From positions 62,001 to 126,000 of the forward strand of contig CANFUT010000004.1 in assembly GCA_947450325.1 (NCBI GenBank): a DNA stretch of 64,000 nt, in the 5' to 3' direction. Positions 1 to 7,838 of the stretch are shown in pieces. The position numbers and the translations under genes were made by a program. The notes under the pieces are model-generated. The model was not told where the DNA came from. It worked only from the letters and a program-made list of their open reading frames with translations, and did no database searches. Within the stretch, counting starts at the first letter, position 1; every line of letters begins with the position of its first letter. This DNA comes from Flavobacteriia bacterium. GTDB lineage: Bacteria; Bacteroidota; Bacteroidia; Flavobacteriales_D; Crocinitomicaceae.

Positions 1-372
1 TCGGTTGTTGTTTCAAATGAAGAATTTATTGGAGCGATTATCATTCCCGTAAAAACGTTAAAAGATTACCCAAATGCCGAGTATTTTACTGTCGAAGCAA
101 AAGGAAAACTTCCCAATGGAAGTCCGTTGTTTTTAGTAGCGACTTTAGAGCGCGATGGGAAAATGTTGATGGCTGGAGAAAATGCGGTTTTGTATGCTGC
201 ATACGACCAAGTACGGTTGTTGGACACAGCTACAAATGTGAAGTTCTTCAATGCTTTTTCCTTGCCAGAAAATGTGTTGGATTCTGACGTAATTCACATT
301 TACTTTTGGAATACGAATAAGGAAAAGGTTGAAATCTCAAAACCTGAAGTGTTTCAAGTAAAGATAGATTAA
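1..372 (+). CDS. Hypothetical protein, C-terminal part (5' end outside window)
   Basis: The reading frame is open from base 1 to a TAA at 370-372, giving about 123 residues of a protein whose start lies outside the window. An internal TTG at 127 could be mistaken for the start, but the codons before it read as ordinary protein in the same frame. The segment has alternating hydrophobic and charged residues typical of a beta-rich soluble or periplasmic domain, and no cysteines, membrane segment or known motif. It ends one base before the stop of the convergent nucleotidase gene. I do not recognise the family. Confidence 0.7.
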   Translation, partial: SVVVSNEEFIGAIIIPVKTLKDYPNAEYFTVEAKGKLPNGSPLFLVATLERDGKMLMAGENAVLYAAYDQVRLLDTATNVKFFNAFSLPENVLDSDVIHIYFWNTNKEKVEISKPEVFQVKID

Positions 373-373
373 T

Positions 374-1084
374 CTACCTTCCAATCATCGTCAGCAATAG
401 CGGAAGCTCATTTAAATTTTCAATCTTTGGTTCGCCTTTTGTTTTTGAATATTGATTCTCAGGATCGAATAAAATCGCTTGCATACCAACTTGCATTGCG
501 CCGAAAATATCCACTTCGCGATCATCTCCTATCATGAAACTTTCGTTGGCATTGGTTTGCGCTTTTTGCATGGCATATTGGAAAACACGCGGATCTGGTT
601 TGTTGAAACCAACTGCTTCTGAACAAACAATCACATCGAAAAACGGCGCCAATTTAGAATGTTCTAGCTTGATATATTGCACTTCTTCAAATCCGTTGGT
701 GATGATGTGCATGTTGTATTTCATGCGCTGCAATTCTTCCAATGTTTCTAAAGTATCTGGAAATAAATTGGTTTGTTTGGGGGAAATTTCTATGTAACCG
801 TTACTCAACGTGGTTGCGAGCTCAGCATCATGAATTTCGTGGTATTTCAATGTTTCTATAAACCGCGCATCGCGCAATTCTTCTTTTTTCAGTTTTCCTT
901 TGCCATACAATTTCCAAAGTTCTGCATTGATGCGCGTGTAGGTATGGTGAAAGTGATTGAAATGTTCAATTTTATCATCCAATTTCAAGTCCTTGAATAA
1001 AATTTGAAGTGCTTTTTTGGAGTTTTTTTCGAAATCCCAAAGCGTTCGATCGAGATCAAAAAAAAGGTGTTTTTTAGCAGACAT
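374..1084 (-). CDS. yjjG: YjjG family noncanonical pyrimidine nucleotidase (HAD superfamily)
   Basis: This 236-residue protein is a haloacid dehalogenase-type phosphatase. Motif I is FFDLDRTLWD near residues 8-17, with the nucleophile and acid/base aspartates two residues apart. The motif III lysine is in the NKPDPRVF segment around residue 165, and motif IV is GDDREVDIFGA near residue 190. The helical cap insertion between motif I and the core, the length and the 'DLDRTLWDFEKNS' start match the YjjG/YfnB group, which dephosphorylates nucleoside 5'-monophosphates and helps exclude non-canonical pyrimidines. It is cytosolic, with no signal peptide. It is followed upstream on the same strand by a membrane protein and upp, so a pyrimidine-salvage theme is possible (inference). 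Confidence 0.85.
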   Translation of the reverse strand: MSAKKHLFFDLDRTLWDFEKNSKKALQILFKDLKLDDKIEHFNHFHHTYTRINAELWKLYGKGKLKKEELRDARFIETLKYHEIHDAELATTLSNGYIEISPKQTNLFPDTLETLEELQRMKYNMHIITNGFEEVQYIKLEHSKLAPFFDVIVCSEAVGFNKPDPRVFQYAMQKAQTNANESFMIGDDREVDIFGAMQVGMQAILFDPENQYSKTKGEPKIENLNELPLLLTMIGR

Positions 1085-1090
1085 GAAAAT

Positions 1091-1570
1091 TTAGAAAAGT
1101 GATTTAGCGAAATAAGCCAAACTGGTTGTGATCAAACCGGTTGTGCAAATGCCAAGTAAAATCAATGGGAAAGTCTTTTTCTCTTTGCCGTAAAATTTAG
1201 CAGTTACAATCGAACCTAGAGGCACAGAAAGAATAAACGGTGCAAACATCGAAATGCCGTAAATGCCAAATCTACGTTTCAAAACGACAATCAATTTATT
1301 GAATCGGGTGAATTTCTTTTTGTATTTCAATTCGATTCCTGCTTCAATGGCTTTTCTGATTTTTTCTTTTCTCAATTGGTGTGCGCGTTTTAAGAAAAAT
1401 TCGCTGGAGAAATAGAAGATAAATGCTGCTAGAAATGCACCAGCAACGCAAGATAAATAAGTTTCAAAGAAGCTTAGTTTCAAATTCGGACCCACGAAAG
1501 GAGCGAACATGAATTTAATCATGGAAAAACTGAAAAGCGAAAAATAGAGGTGCCACTGCATAATTAACAT
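1091..1570 (-). CDS. Small integral membrane protein, possibly small multidrug export (SMR-export/VTT-like) family
   Basis: A 159-residue protein with about four hydrophobic stretches (near residues 5-20, 33-55, 105-130 and 135-157) and a strongly basic cytoplasmic stretch in the middle (RKEKIRKAIEAG and KKKFTRFNK). The 'GIYGISMFAPFILSVPLGS' segment resembles the putative small multidrug export family, but I assign that only tentatively. The ATG at 1570 lies inside the end of upp, with a 7-base overlap, so the two genes are probably translationally coupled. Internal ATG codons at residues 4 and 17 are possible alternative starts. No transport substrate can be inferred. Confidence 0.6.
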   Translation of the reverse strand: MLIMQWHLYFSLFSFSMIKFMFAPFVGPNLKLSFFETYLSCVAGAFLAAFIFYFSSEFFLKRAHQLRKEKIRKAIEAGIELKYKKKFTRFNKLIVVLKRRFGIYGISMFAPFILSVPLGSIVTAKFYGKEKKTFPLILLGICTTGLITTSLAYFAKSLF

Positions 1571-2211
1571 TTTACACCGTAAGCCAAATCACCTGCATCG
1601 CCCAAGCCTGGGACAATGTATGATTGAGCGGTTAATTCTGTATCAATTGCGCCCACATAAATGTGAACTGTTTCTGGCAAATGTTTGCGAATGTAATCCA
1701 ACGCTTCAGGCGCCGCAATAGCAGAAACGATATAGACATGCGCAGGTTTACCTTGTTTGAGCAAAGCTTTGTAAACCATGACCATCGAACTTCCTGTGGC
1801 CAACATTGGATCAGAAATAACGACCGTTTTGTTGTCAATCAATGGAGAAGCCATGTATTCCACATGAATTTCGAAATCTTCCGCAGTAGAATGTTTTCTG
1901 TATGCCGATACAAAAGCGCTTTCCGCCTTGTCGAAATAATTCAATAAACCTTGGTGCATCGGCAAGCCAGCTCTTAAAATGGTCGCCAAAACGGGTTGAG
2001 ATTTGAGTAAATGTGTATCCGCTTCGCCCAATGGCGTAGTCACTTTTTGTGTGGTGAAATCCATTGTTTTGGAAATCTCATACGCCATGATTTCAGCCAT
2101 GCGCTCCAAATTTCGTCTGAATCTCATCGGATCTTTTTGAATTTGAACATCTCTTAATTCTGCTAAAAAAGTCCCAAAAATGGATTGCGTGTTACTCAAA
2201 TTGTGAATCAT
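1564..2211 (-). CDS. upp: Uracil phosphoribosyltransferase
   Basis: The 215-residue protein converts uracil and PRPP to UMP in pyrimidine salvage. The PRPP-binding loop is seen as ISDPMLATGSSM around residues 127-138, and the uracil-binding C-terminus carries the family hallmark YIVPGLGDAGDLAYG. Length is typical of the family. It is the first gene of a minus-strand group with the small membrane protein and the YjjG nucleotidase, and it is divergent from the DUF2339 gene across a 176-base gap that holds a 10-base inverted repeat. The start ATG at 2211 gives the normal N-terminal helix (MIHNLSNTQS). Confidence 0.93.
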   Translation of the reverse strand: MIHNLSNTQSIFGTFLAELRDVQIQKDPMRFRRNLERMAEIMAYEISKTMDFTTQKVTTPLGEADTHLLKSQPVLATILRAGLPMHQGLLNYFDKAESAFVSAYRKHSTAEDFEIHVEYMASPLIDNKTVVISDPMLATGSSMVMVYKALLKQGKPAHVYIVSAIAAPEALDYIRKHLPETVHIYVGAIDTELTAQSYIVPGLGDAGDLAYGVKC

Positions 2212-2281
2212 GGCTTGCGGTTTGGGTTAAAGATACTTTATTTTTCAAAAAAATGGAATTAGAATGGGATAAAATTTATGA

Positions 2282-2316
2282 AAAGTCTTAATTCAATGGT
2301 TTTGATTTAAGACTTT
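2282..2316. repeat. 10-base inverted repeat between upp and the DUF2339 gene
   Basis: AAAGTCTTAA at 2282-2291 is repeated exactly as its reverse complement TTAAGACTTT at 2307-2316, with 15 bases between. It is AT-rich with no T-run after it, so it does not look like a terminator. It lies next to the presumed promoter of the DUF2339 gene and could be an operator for one or both divergent genes (inference). Confidence 0.45.
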
Positions 2317-2346
2317 AACCGTTCCCCAATAATATTTTTATATTTG
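2314..2346 (+). promoter_or_regulatory. Predicted promoter of the DUF2339 gene
   Basis: TATATTTG at 2339-2346 matches the Bacteroidetes -7 consensus TAnnTTTG in every fixed position. A weaker TTTA at 2314-2317 stands 21 bases upstream in place of the -33 TTTG. The start codon is 41 bases downstream of the box. Confidence 0.45.
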
Positions 2347-2387
2347 TTTGAAAGTGAAGTTCAATTTCATTCAAAAAAAGGCTTAAA

Positions 2388-4796
2388 ATGGATGCTCAAA
2401 ACCAGTTAGAACAGTTGAAACTTAAATTGGAAAATTTAAAACAACGACAATCTTATTTTGAAAATGACATCAAAGCCTTGGAGCTGGAGATTGAAGCACT
2501 AGCTGCGCTGATCAAGGGGCAAACTGCAACACAGGAAACTATTTCGGTGGTGAACGATGAGGTGAAACCAATCATTCTATTGGCTGAACCAAAACCAACG
2601 ACTGTCGAGGAAAAGGTGCAAGCGCCCATTGTTGAAGCGCCCAAACCAATGGTTGAAGCGCCCAAACCAACGATTGAGACACCCAAACCACAACCCAAAG
2701 TTGAGCCGATTAAAACAGCCATAAATTCTTCTTCAAATTCAAGTTTAGAAAAATACATTGGCCAGAATTTAATTCCTGTGATTGGAATTATCATCACTGT
2801 AATCGGTGTTGGAATTGGCGCGAAATATGCGATTGACCACAAATTAGTCAGTCCATTGACGAGAATTATTTTGGGCTACGTGATGGCTTCAGGATTGTTG
2901 TTTTTTGCCTTGAAATTGAAAGCAAAATACAAACAATTTAGCGCCATTTTATTGAGTGGTTCGATGGCAATTTTTTACTTTATCACCTTTTTTGCCTACA
3001 GTTTTTATGCGCTATTTCCCGTCCAGGTCGCATTTATCGCCATGCTGGTGATTACAGCTGCCACGGTTTACGCTTCCATTAAGTACAATTTGATTATCAT
3101 CTCACACATTGGTTTGGTCGGTGCATATGCTGTCCCGTTTTTACTGAGTGACGGATCGGGTAGAGTAGGCATTTTCTTTTCATATATTTCGATTATCAAT
3201 ATTGGAATTTTAGCAGTTTCGTTTTTTAGAGATTGGAAATCATTGTACTATGTTTCGTTTGGTTTGACTTGGTTCATCTTCCTTTTGTGGTTTGCGACAG
3301 GTTTCAACGACGTCAAACATTTCAAGTTGGCAATGATATTCGTTACGGTTTTCTTCGTGATTTTCCATGCTACGAATTTGGCTTACAAGCTTGTCAAAAA
3401 AGAGATTTTTGATGAGTTGAACGTGATGATGGTATTACTCAATTCATTTTTGTTTTACGGTTTGGGAATTGCCATTTTAATGCGACACGAATCACTAAAC
3501 GATTACCAAGCTTGGTTTACATTGTTCAATGGAATAATTCATTTAGCTGTCGCTGCTTTGCTTTATTTCTTGAAAACAGAAGACAAAAAATTCCACACGT
3601 TATCAGTCGGTTTGGCGATTTCGTATTTCACGTTGTATGTACCAATAGAGTTAGATGGTCGTTGGATTACTTTCTTATGGATTTTCGAAGCGGCATTGTT
3701 GTTTTGGATAGGAAGAACGAAAGCCAGTCGAATTTATGAATTTTTCGCCTATCCGCTGATGTTGCTTGGCTTCGGTAGTTTGGTCATCAATTGGGTGGAT
3801 GTTTATGCTGATTATTATCAAAATGTCAAAGATTTTAATCTTTTCTTAAATATCAACTTCCTGACTTCATTGATTTATGGATTGATCTTATTGTTCATCT
3901 ACAAAGTGTCGAAATTATCGAAATTTCAATCGCCTTTTGCCAACAATCCAGGCATGTTGTATTTGACGCAAAATTTGATTTTCATCTTATTGTTGATCGT
4001 TTTGTATATGGGAATTCACTTAGAATTGAATCATTTTTGGGTGGTGAAATACGAACAGTCAATCACAAAAGTTGCTTTTGCAAATGATTTCATACCAAGC
4101 ATCGGCGACGGTGTATTGAAATCGATGAAAACCGTTTCAAGCATCTTTTACGGGCTGATTTTTATTTCTGTACTTGGCTTTTTCAAAAGAAAAACGAACA
4201 ACTCAGAAGAGTTCAACATGATCTTTTTCATGGGCTTTATCTTTGCCTTATTTTTCTTCCTGACTTTAGGGTTGTATGAATTAAATTCCATGCATTTAAA
4301 ATACATTTATGCGGCAAAAAGTCATGTTTTCTACCGTGGTTTTGGTTTGGTTGGCATCAGGTATATTGGCTATGCGATTGTGGCGTTTGCGATGTTCATC
4401 ATGCATCATTTCGTTAAAAATCAGATGAAATGGAACTCGATGAAAATCATTACGGAATACATTCTACATACGGTGATTGTTTGGATCATCAGTGCTGAAA
4501 TCGTGAATTGGATGCATACTTTTGGCTCAAATCAAGCCTACAAATTGGCGTTGAGTATTTTTGCTGGCTTTTATTCTCTATTCATGATTGTACTCGGAAT
4601 TTGGAAAAACAAAATCTACCTCAGAATTGGCGCTTTTGCGTTGTTTGGAATCACATTAATCAAATTGTTCTTCTATGACATCGCACAACTCGACACGATT
4701 TTCAAAACGGTGATTTTTATCTCCTTAGGATTGTTGCTGTTGGTAATTTCATTTTTGTATAATAAGTACAAGAAACGTTTGTTTGGGGAAGAGTAA
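2388..4796 (+). CDS. DUF2339 domain multi-pass membrane protein
   Basis: An 802-residue protein with three parts. Residues 1-45 are a coiled-coil rich in Gln, Leu and Glu. Residues about 60-110 are a Pro/Lys-rich linker containing a 7-residue repeat (VEAPKPM, VEAPKPT, IETPKPQ) encoded by 21-base DNA repeats at 2631-2693. From about residue 120 onward there are some twenty or more hydrophobic helices. This layout of coiled coil, linker, then an IGQNLIPVIGIIITVIGVG helix and many transmembrane segments is that of the DUF2339 family, whose function is not established. It stands alone on the plus strand, divergent from upp and convergent with a lipoprotein gene. Confidence 0.75.
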   Translation: MDAQNQLEQLKLKLENLKQRQSYFENDIKALELEIEALAALIKGQTATQETISVVNDEVKPIILLAEPKPTTVEEKVQAPIVEAPKPMVEAPKPTIETPKPQPKVEPIKTAINSSSNSSLEKYIGQNLIPVIGIIITVIGVGIGAKYAIDHKLVSPLTRIILGYVMASGLLFFALKLKAKYKQFSAILLSGSMAIFYFITFFAYSFYALFPVQVAFIAMLVITAATVYASIKYNLIIISHIGLVGAYAVPFLLSDGSGRVGIFFSYISIINIGILAVSFFRDWKSLYYVSFGLTWFIFLLWFATGFNDVKHFKLAMIFVTVFFVIFHATNLAYKLVKKEIFDELNVMMVLLNSFLFYGLGIAILMRHESLNDYQAWFTLFNGIIHLAVAALLYFLKTEDKKFHTLSVGLAISYFTLYVPIELDGRWITFLWIFEAALLFWIGRTKASRIYEFFAYPLMLLGFGSLVINWVDVYADYYQNVKDFNLFLNINFLTSLIYGLILLFIYKVSKLSKFQSPFANNPGMLYLTQNLIFILLLIVLYMGIHLELNHFWVVKYEQSITKVAFANDFIPSIGDGVLKSMKTVSSIFYGLIFISVLGFFKRKTNNSEEFNMIFFMGFIFALFFFLTLGLYELNSMHLKYIYAAKSHVFYRGFGLVGIRYIGYAIVAFAMFIMHHFVKNQMKWNSMKIITEYILHTVIVWIISAEIVNWMHTFGSNQAYKLALSIFAGFYSLFMIVLGIWKNKIYLRIGAFALFGITLIKLFFYDIAQLDTIFKTVIFISLGLLLLVISFLYNKYKKRLFGEE
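2631..2693 (+). repeat. 21-base tandem repeat, three copies, inside the DUF2339 gene
   Basis: Units 2631-2651, 2652-2672 and 2673-2693 encode seven residues each (VEAPKPM, VEAPKPT, IETPKPQ). The first two units differ in only two bases and the third is degenerate. Copy number could vary by slippage without a frameshift, changing only linker length. Confidence 0.8.
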
Positions 4797-4834
4797 AACA
4801 AGAAGTATTCGAAAACGGGGTTTATTTTGTGTTT

Positions 4835-5695
4835 TTAATCCAAAATCAACGCTCCATCTTGGGTCAAAATTGTTTTTCCATCTTTCTCGACGATCAACCT
4901 GATTTCGGGTGAATCGCCTTCTCCTAGAATGATTCGATTAACTTTGTAGGTATATTTGCCATTCACAAAAGTGATGACGTGATTTCCTCCGCTACCGCCA
5001 AATTCGATTGTGCCATTTTGAATAACGATTTCAGGTTTGGAAGATTCATTGTCACTTACTTTCCATGAGGCGTATCGGTATTTTTCATTCTCCAATTCAT
5101 CAATTCGAATCAAGTAGTTTTTCGTTTTGATTTTGTAGGTTGGAAGTCTAAACGTTTTGAGCGAAGGATGGATTTTTTCTTTGTCTTCAGCAATCAATGT
5201 TTCCTTGCGTTGCTTTTCAAATTCACTTTGGTAGTTCACGCTTGTGATAGTGCCATCAGAATTTCCCATCCAGACTTCTCCATTGTCCAACATGATTCCT
5301 CTCCAACCAACTTCCGACCAATCCTCAATCTTCGAATTGGTAATTTTAGCGACCAAAAAAGCATCAAAAACCTCCTGAAAACGCTGTTTGAATTCCGCTT
5401 TGTCTTTGATTGAAGGAATAGGATATTCGCGTTCCAAAGGATAACTGATCTTTTCAGAAATCGCGTCGATGTTTTTGGCTTTGAATAATGAAATCATTCG
5501 CAAAATACTGTCTTTCTCGGCAACTTCTAGTTCATCCGAAGCTTCCATTGCTTCTTGAATTTCTGGTGCAGCAGAATCAATTCTTGTAGTATCACCAAGA
5601 GGCACGTTGGACTCAGCAGAGTCTTTACCATTCTGTTGGTTGCATGAACAGAGTAGAAGCGCAAAAAGGAGATAAATTGAATATGATTGTTTCAT
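4835..5695 (-). CDS. Hypothetical lipoprotein
   Basis: This 286-residue protein starts with a lipoprotein signal peptide ending at Cys18 (LLLCSC), followed by a polar linker rich in Ser, Asp and Glu. The rest is a mixed alpha/beta domain; the motif around residues 60-160 (DSILRMISLFKAKNIDAISE, then WGMGNSDG-like glycine turns) looks like an NTF2-like or exported enzyme-inhibitor fold, but this is a loose impression. The C-terminal 100 residues are beta-rich. It is probably anchored in the cell envelope facing the periplasm. It is convergent with the DUF2339 gene. The family is not recognised. Confidence 0.65.
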   Translation of the reverse strand: MKQSYSIYLLFALLLCSCNQQNGKDSAESNVPLGDTTRIDSAAPEIQEAMEASDELEVAEKDSILRMISLFKAKNIDAISEKISYPLEREYPIPSIKDKAEFKQRFQEVFDAFLVAKITNSKIEDWSEVGWRGIMLDNGEVWMGNSDGTITSVNYQSEFEKQRKETLIAEDKEKIHPSLKTFRLPTYKIKTKNYLIRIDELENEKYRYASWKVSDNESSKPEIVIQNGTIEFGGSGGNHVITFVNGKYTYKVNRIILGEGDSPEIRLIVEKDGKTILTQDGALILD

Positions 5696-5797
5696 GGAGT
5701 GCGTTTTGATTTCTTTTTCGATTTTTTATAATTGTCGTTTATAACAGATACCTTTTTTCTTTATTGTGAACTTTTCAAACATAGTTTTACTTTTCCG

Positions 5798-5989
5798 TCA
5801 AAAGTTTTTATCTTCTTCCTTTTTCCACAATTGTTCTCGCCAATCTGCTGTAATGTCAATCAAATCATTTAAATCCCAAGAATCTGACAAATAGCTTAGT
5901 CCTTTATAAACCGGTGATTCTGCTCCAAGTTTGTGTGAATATTTACCATCTTCTAAATCGTAATTATTTTTGTATTCAATCTCTAAATT
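5798..5989 (-). pseudogene. In-frame 3' remnant after a premature stop (second half of the gene at 5990-6358)
   Basis: Directly after the TAA that ends the 122-residue frame, the same frame stays open for 63 more codons to a TGA at 5798-5800. It reads as normal protein (DLEDGKYSHKLGAESPVYKG, then LSDSWDLNDLIDITADWREQ). There is no ATG in this piece. One changed base would restore a single protein of about 186 residues, so I read this as the tail of a gene broken by a nonsense mutation or a sequencing error. Confidence 0.6.
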
Positions 5990-6358
5990 TTAAAGATGTT
6001 TTGCAGTGTGTTCATATAATTTTTCAGGCAAATCTCGATGTTTATAATAATTTGCCATTGCGATGATTAATTCAATTCTAGTCGTTTTAGAATTATTTAT
6101 TTCTTCGTCTATTTTATATTTTAAGTTTATCTTCTGAAGGTCAGGATATAAATCGGAAATGCTACTGTTAATATAATTTTGAAGTATAATAAAAACTATT
6201 CCAACTAAATGTTCCGCATCATCCGAGTAAACACTATCCCAATAGATATATTCTTCTTTTTTATTGTGAATAATTATCTTTTCAAATTCTATTTGAATTG
6301 GCTTTATAAGTTTTTTAACCGCATTAATTCTGGAATCACTTCTTAAACAATGGTGCAT
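5990..6358 (-). CDS. Hypothetical protein, probably truncated by an in-frame stop
   Basis: A 122-residue, mostly helical and charged protein (MHHCLRSDSRINAVKKLIKP onward) without a signal peptide or membrane segment. The start ATG at 6358 is fixed by a TAA four codons upstream. It ends at a TAA that interrupts an otherwise open frame, which continues for 63 codons (see the remnant). The region is clearly richer in A and T than the dcw operon next to it. Size and context (small cytosolic protein alone among lipoproteins) would fit an accessory or immunity-like gene, but that is speculation; the family is not recognised. Confidence 0.5.
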   Translation of the reverse strand: MHHCLRSDSRINAVKKLIKPIQIEFEKIIIHNKKEEYIYWDSVYSDDAEHLVGIVFIILQNYINSSISDLYPDLQKINLKYKIDEEINNSKTTRIELIIAMANYYKHRDLPEKLYEHTAKHL

Positions 6359-6414
6359 AATTCCGAATTAGTTTAATAAATTATTTATCAAATCAAAAAT
6401 AATCAATTTTTCTG

Positions 6415-7101
6415 TCAATCCTTTAGGCATCTGATTGAAAGACCGTGATTTATATCGTAAATATCGAAATAAATACTTCCAAGGGAAGGATGGATTACAC
6501 AACCTAAAAAAAATGGTACTCCACCTGGTTCAAAATTAAGTCCTTGGATGTCAGCGCTCCAATAAGCACAAACATGAAAATATTCGCCATTTTCATACCT
6601 TGTTCCGATTGGTAATGCGGAAAAACCACTGCTGTTTGTCCCATTAAACCTTTCTTTTGATTTCATTTTTGCACCAGCAATTTCCTCACCACCTAAATAG
6701 TCTATCAATGTGGACCACTCGTCCGAACTTGGAATGTGCCATCCTTTTGGAGCAAGTCCTCTTGGATCGGTCACTGTCCAGCCATTGTATAATTTTCCGT
6801 TATAATATTTATTTTTGGATTTGTCTTCATAATAACACCATGCAGGTTCATGAGCTTGCACATATGATTTCCATTGCTCGTTATTTTCTGCATATGGTAT
6901 TGTATCTCCATTTCGAAATGTGATGACGTCAAGGTTTTTACGGCTCCAAGTTTGAGTGCCAATAACAATTTGTTCTATTGAAGTATCAGCAACTAAGTTA
7001 TTTTTATTAAAGTTTTTACTGAAACTTTTTGAGTTTGTATTGCTACAAAAGATTATTAAAACTGAAATAGATACTGCTAATAAAAAACTAATTTTTCTCA
7101 T
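6415..7101 (-). CDS. Exported protein with Fibrobacter succinogenes major paralogous domain
   Basis: The 228-residue protein carries the Fib_succ_major domain seen in many Bacteroidetes surface proteins. Its marks are IGTQTWSRKNLDV near residue 47, then the conserved GWTVTDPRGLAPKGWHIPSS segment with WSTLIDYLGG, a YWSAD block, and a final GLSIRCLKD. A hydrophobic N-terminus (residues 4-19) ends at a Cys (LIIFCS); phenylalanine just before the Cys is not a standard lipobox, so it may be a lipoprotein or have a normal signal peptide. The domain's biochemical role is unknown. It sits in the same AT-rich patch as the broken gene. Confidence 0.75.
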   Translation of the reverse strand: MRKISFLLAVSISVLIIFCSNTNSKSFSKNFNKNNLVADTSIEQIVIGTQTWSRKNLDVITFRNGDTIPYAENNEQWKSYVQAHEPAWCYYEDKSKNKYYNGKLYNGWTVTDPRGLAPKGWHIPSSDEWSTLIDYLGGEEIAGAKMKSKERFNGTNSSGFSALPIGTRYENGEYFHVCAYWSADIQGLNFEPGGVPFFLGCVIHPSLGSIYFDIYDINHGLSIRCLKD

Positions 7102-7311
7102 GATTTTACAATTTATGTTTTATGCCGATGTTTTTGTTCCAAATTTTATTTTGCCTGCCTAAATATTCTTTAAAGATATCAAGTATTTTTAAATTGTATT
7201 CTAGTTTAAATTTTAATACTTGTAATTTATCTCTTTTTATATCAGTGTATTTGGATAGTTTTCAAAATCCTTATTCTCACAGTATCTAATTACATCACCC
7301 CAAAAACTAAA

Positions 7312-7340
7312 AAAGCTGCCTGAAAATATCAGACAGCTTT
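7312..7340 (-). terminator. Intrinsic terminator at the end of the dcw operon
   Basis: A 12-base stem (7312-7323 with 7329-7340) closes a 5-base loop. The single mismatch becomes a G-U pair only when read on the minus strand, and an A-run at 7301-7314 gives a U-tract there. It lies about 50 bases after the yqeY stop and ends the long minus-strand operon. The rest of 7102-7389 is AT-rich with no visible gene. Confidence 0.8.
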
Positions 7341-7389
7341 TAAACAACATCTAGTGAAGTTATTCCCTCACCGGAAAATAAAGCCTAAT

Positions 7390-7836
7390 TTATTTGCTTA
7401 ACTCTTCTTTAACAAGCGAAGAAATGACTTTTCCGTCTGCTTTTCCTGCTAATTTAGATGTTAAGATGCCCATCACTTTGCCCATTTCTTGTGGTCCTGA
7501 AGCGCCGGTTTGGGCGATTGCTCCTTGCACTTCCGCACGAATCTCGTCTTCTGACAACATCTTTGGAAGGTAAGCTTCGATGATTTGCGCTTGAAAAATT
7601 TCATCATGCGCCAAATCTTCTCTATTTTGCTCGATATAAAGCGTATAAGTATCCATGCGTTGTTTGTGCAACTTCATCACGATTTTCATCGCAACTTCCT
7701 CGGAAACTTCTCCTGCGCCCGAAGTAGCTTCAAGCATCAGTTTCGACTTTATATCTCTCAAAGCAGCCAATTTTTCCTTTTCTTTGGCAAGCATGGCCGC
7801 TTTAATATCTGCATTGATTCTTTCTGTGAAAGTCAT
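7390..7836 (-). CDS. yqeY: GatB/YqeY domain protein
   Basis: A 148-residue protein starting MTFTERINADIKAAMLAKEK, the usual start of the YqeY family. I chose the ATG at 7836; a TTG two codons upstream overlaps the ftsZ stop but adds nothing. The C-terminal region (EMGKVMGILTSKLAGKADGK) is the helical tail domain shared with the GatB subunit of the tRNA amidotransferase, which is thought to bind tRNA. Its precise role is not known. It begins two bases after the ftsZ stop and is the last gene of the dcw operon. Confidence 0.9.
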   Translation of the reverse strand: MTFTERINADIKAAMLAKEKEKLAALRDIKSKLMLEATSGAGEVSEEVAMKIVMKLHKQRMDTYTLYIEQNREDLAHDEIFQAQIIEAYLPKMLSEDEIRAEVQGAIAQTGASGPQEMGKVMGILTSKLAGKADGKVISSLVKEELSK

Positions 7837-7838
7837 AA

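Noticed and set aside
5696-7389. Genomic island
   Set aside because: It is AT-rich with accessory-type genes, but there is no integrase, tRNA site or flanking repeat to support an island.
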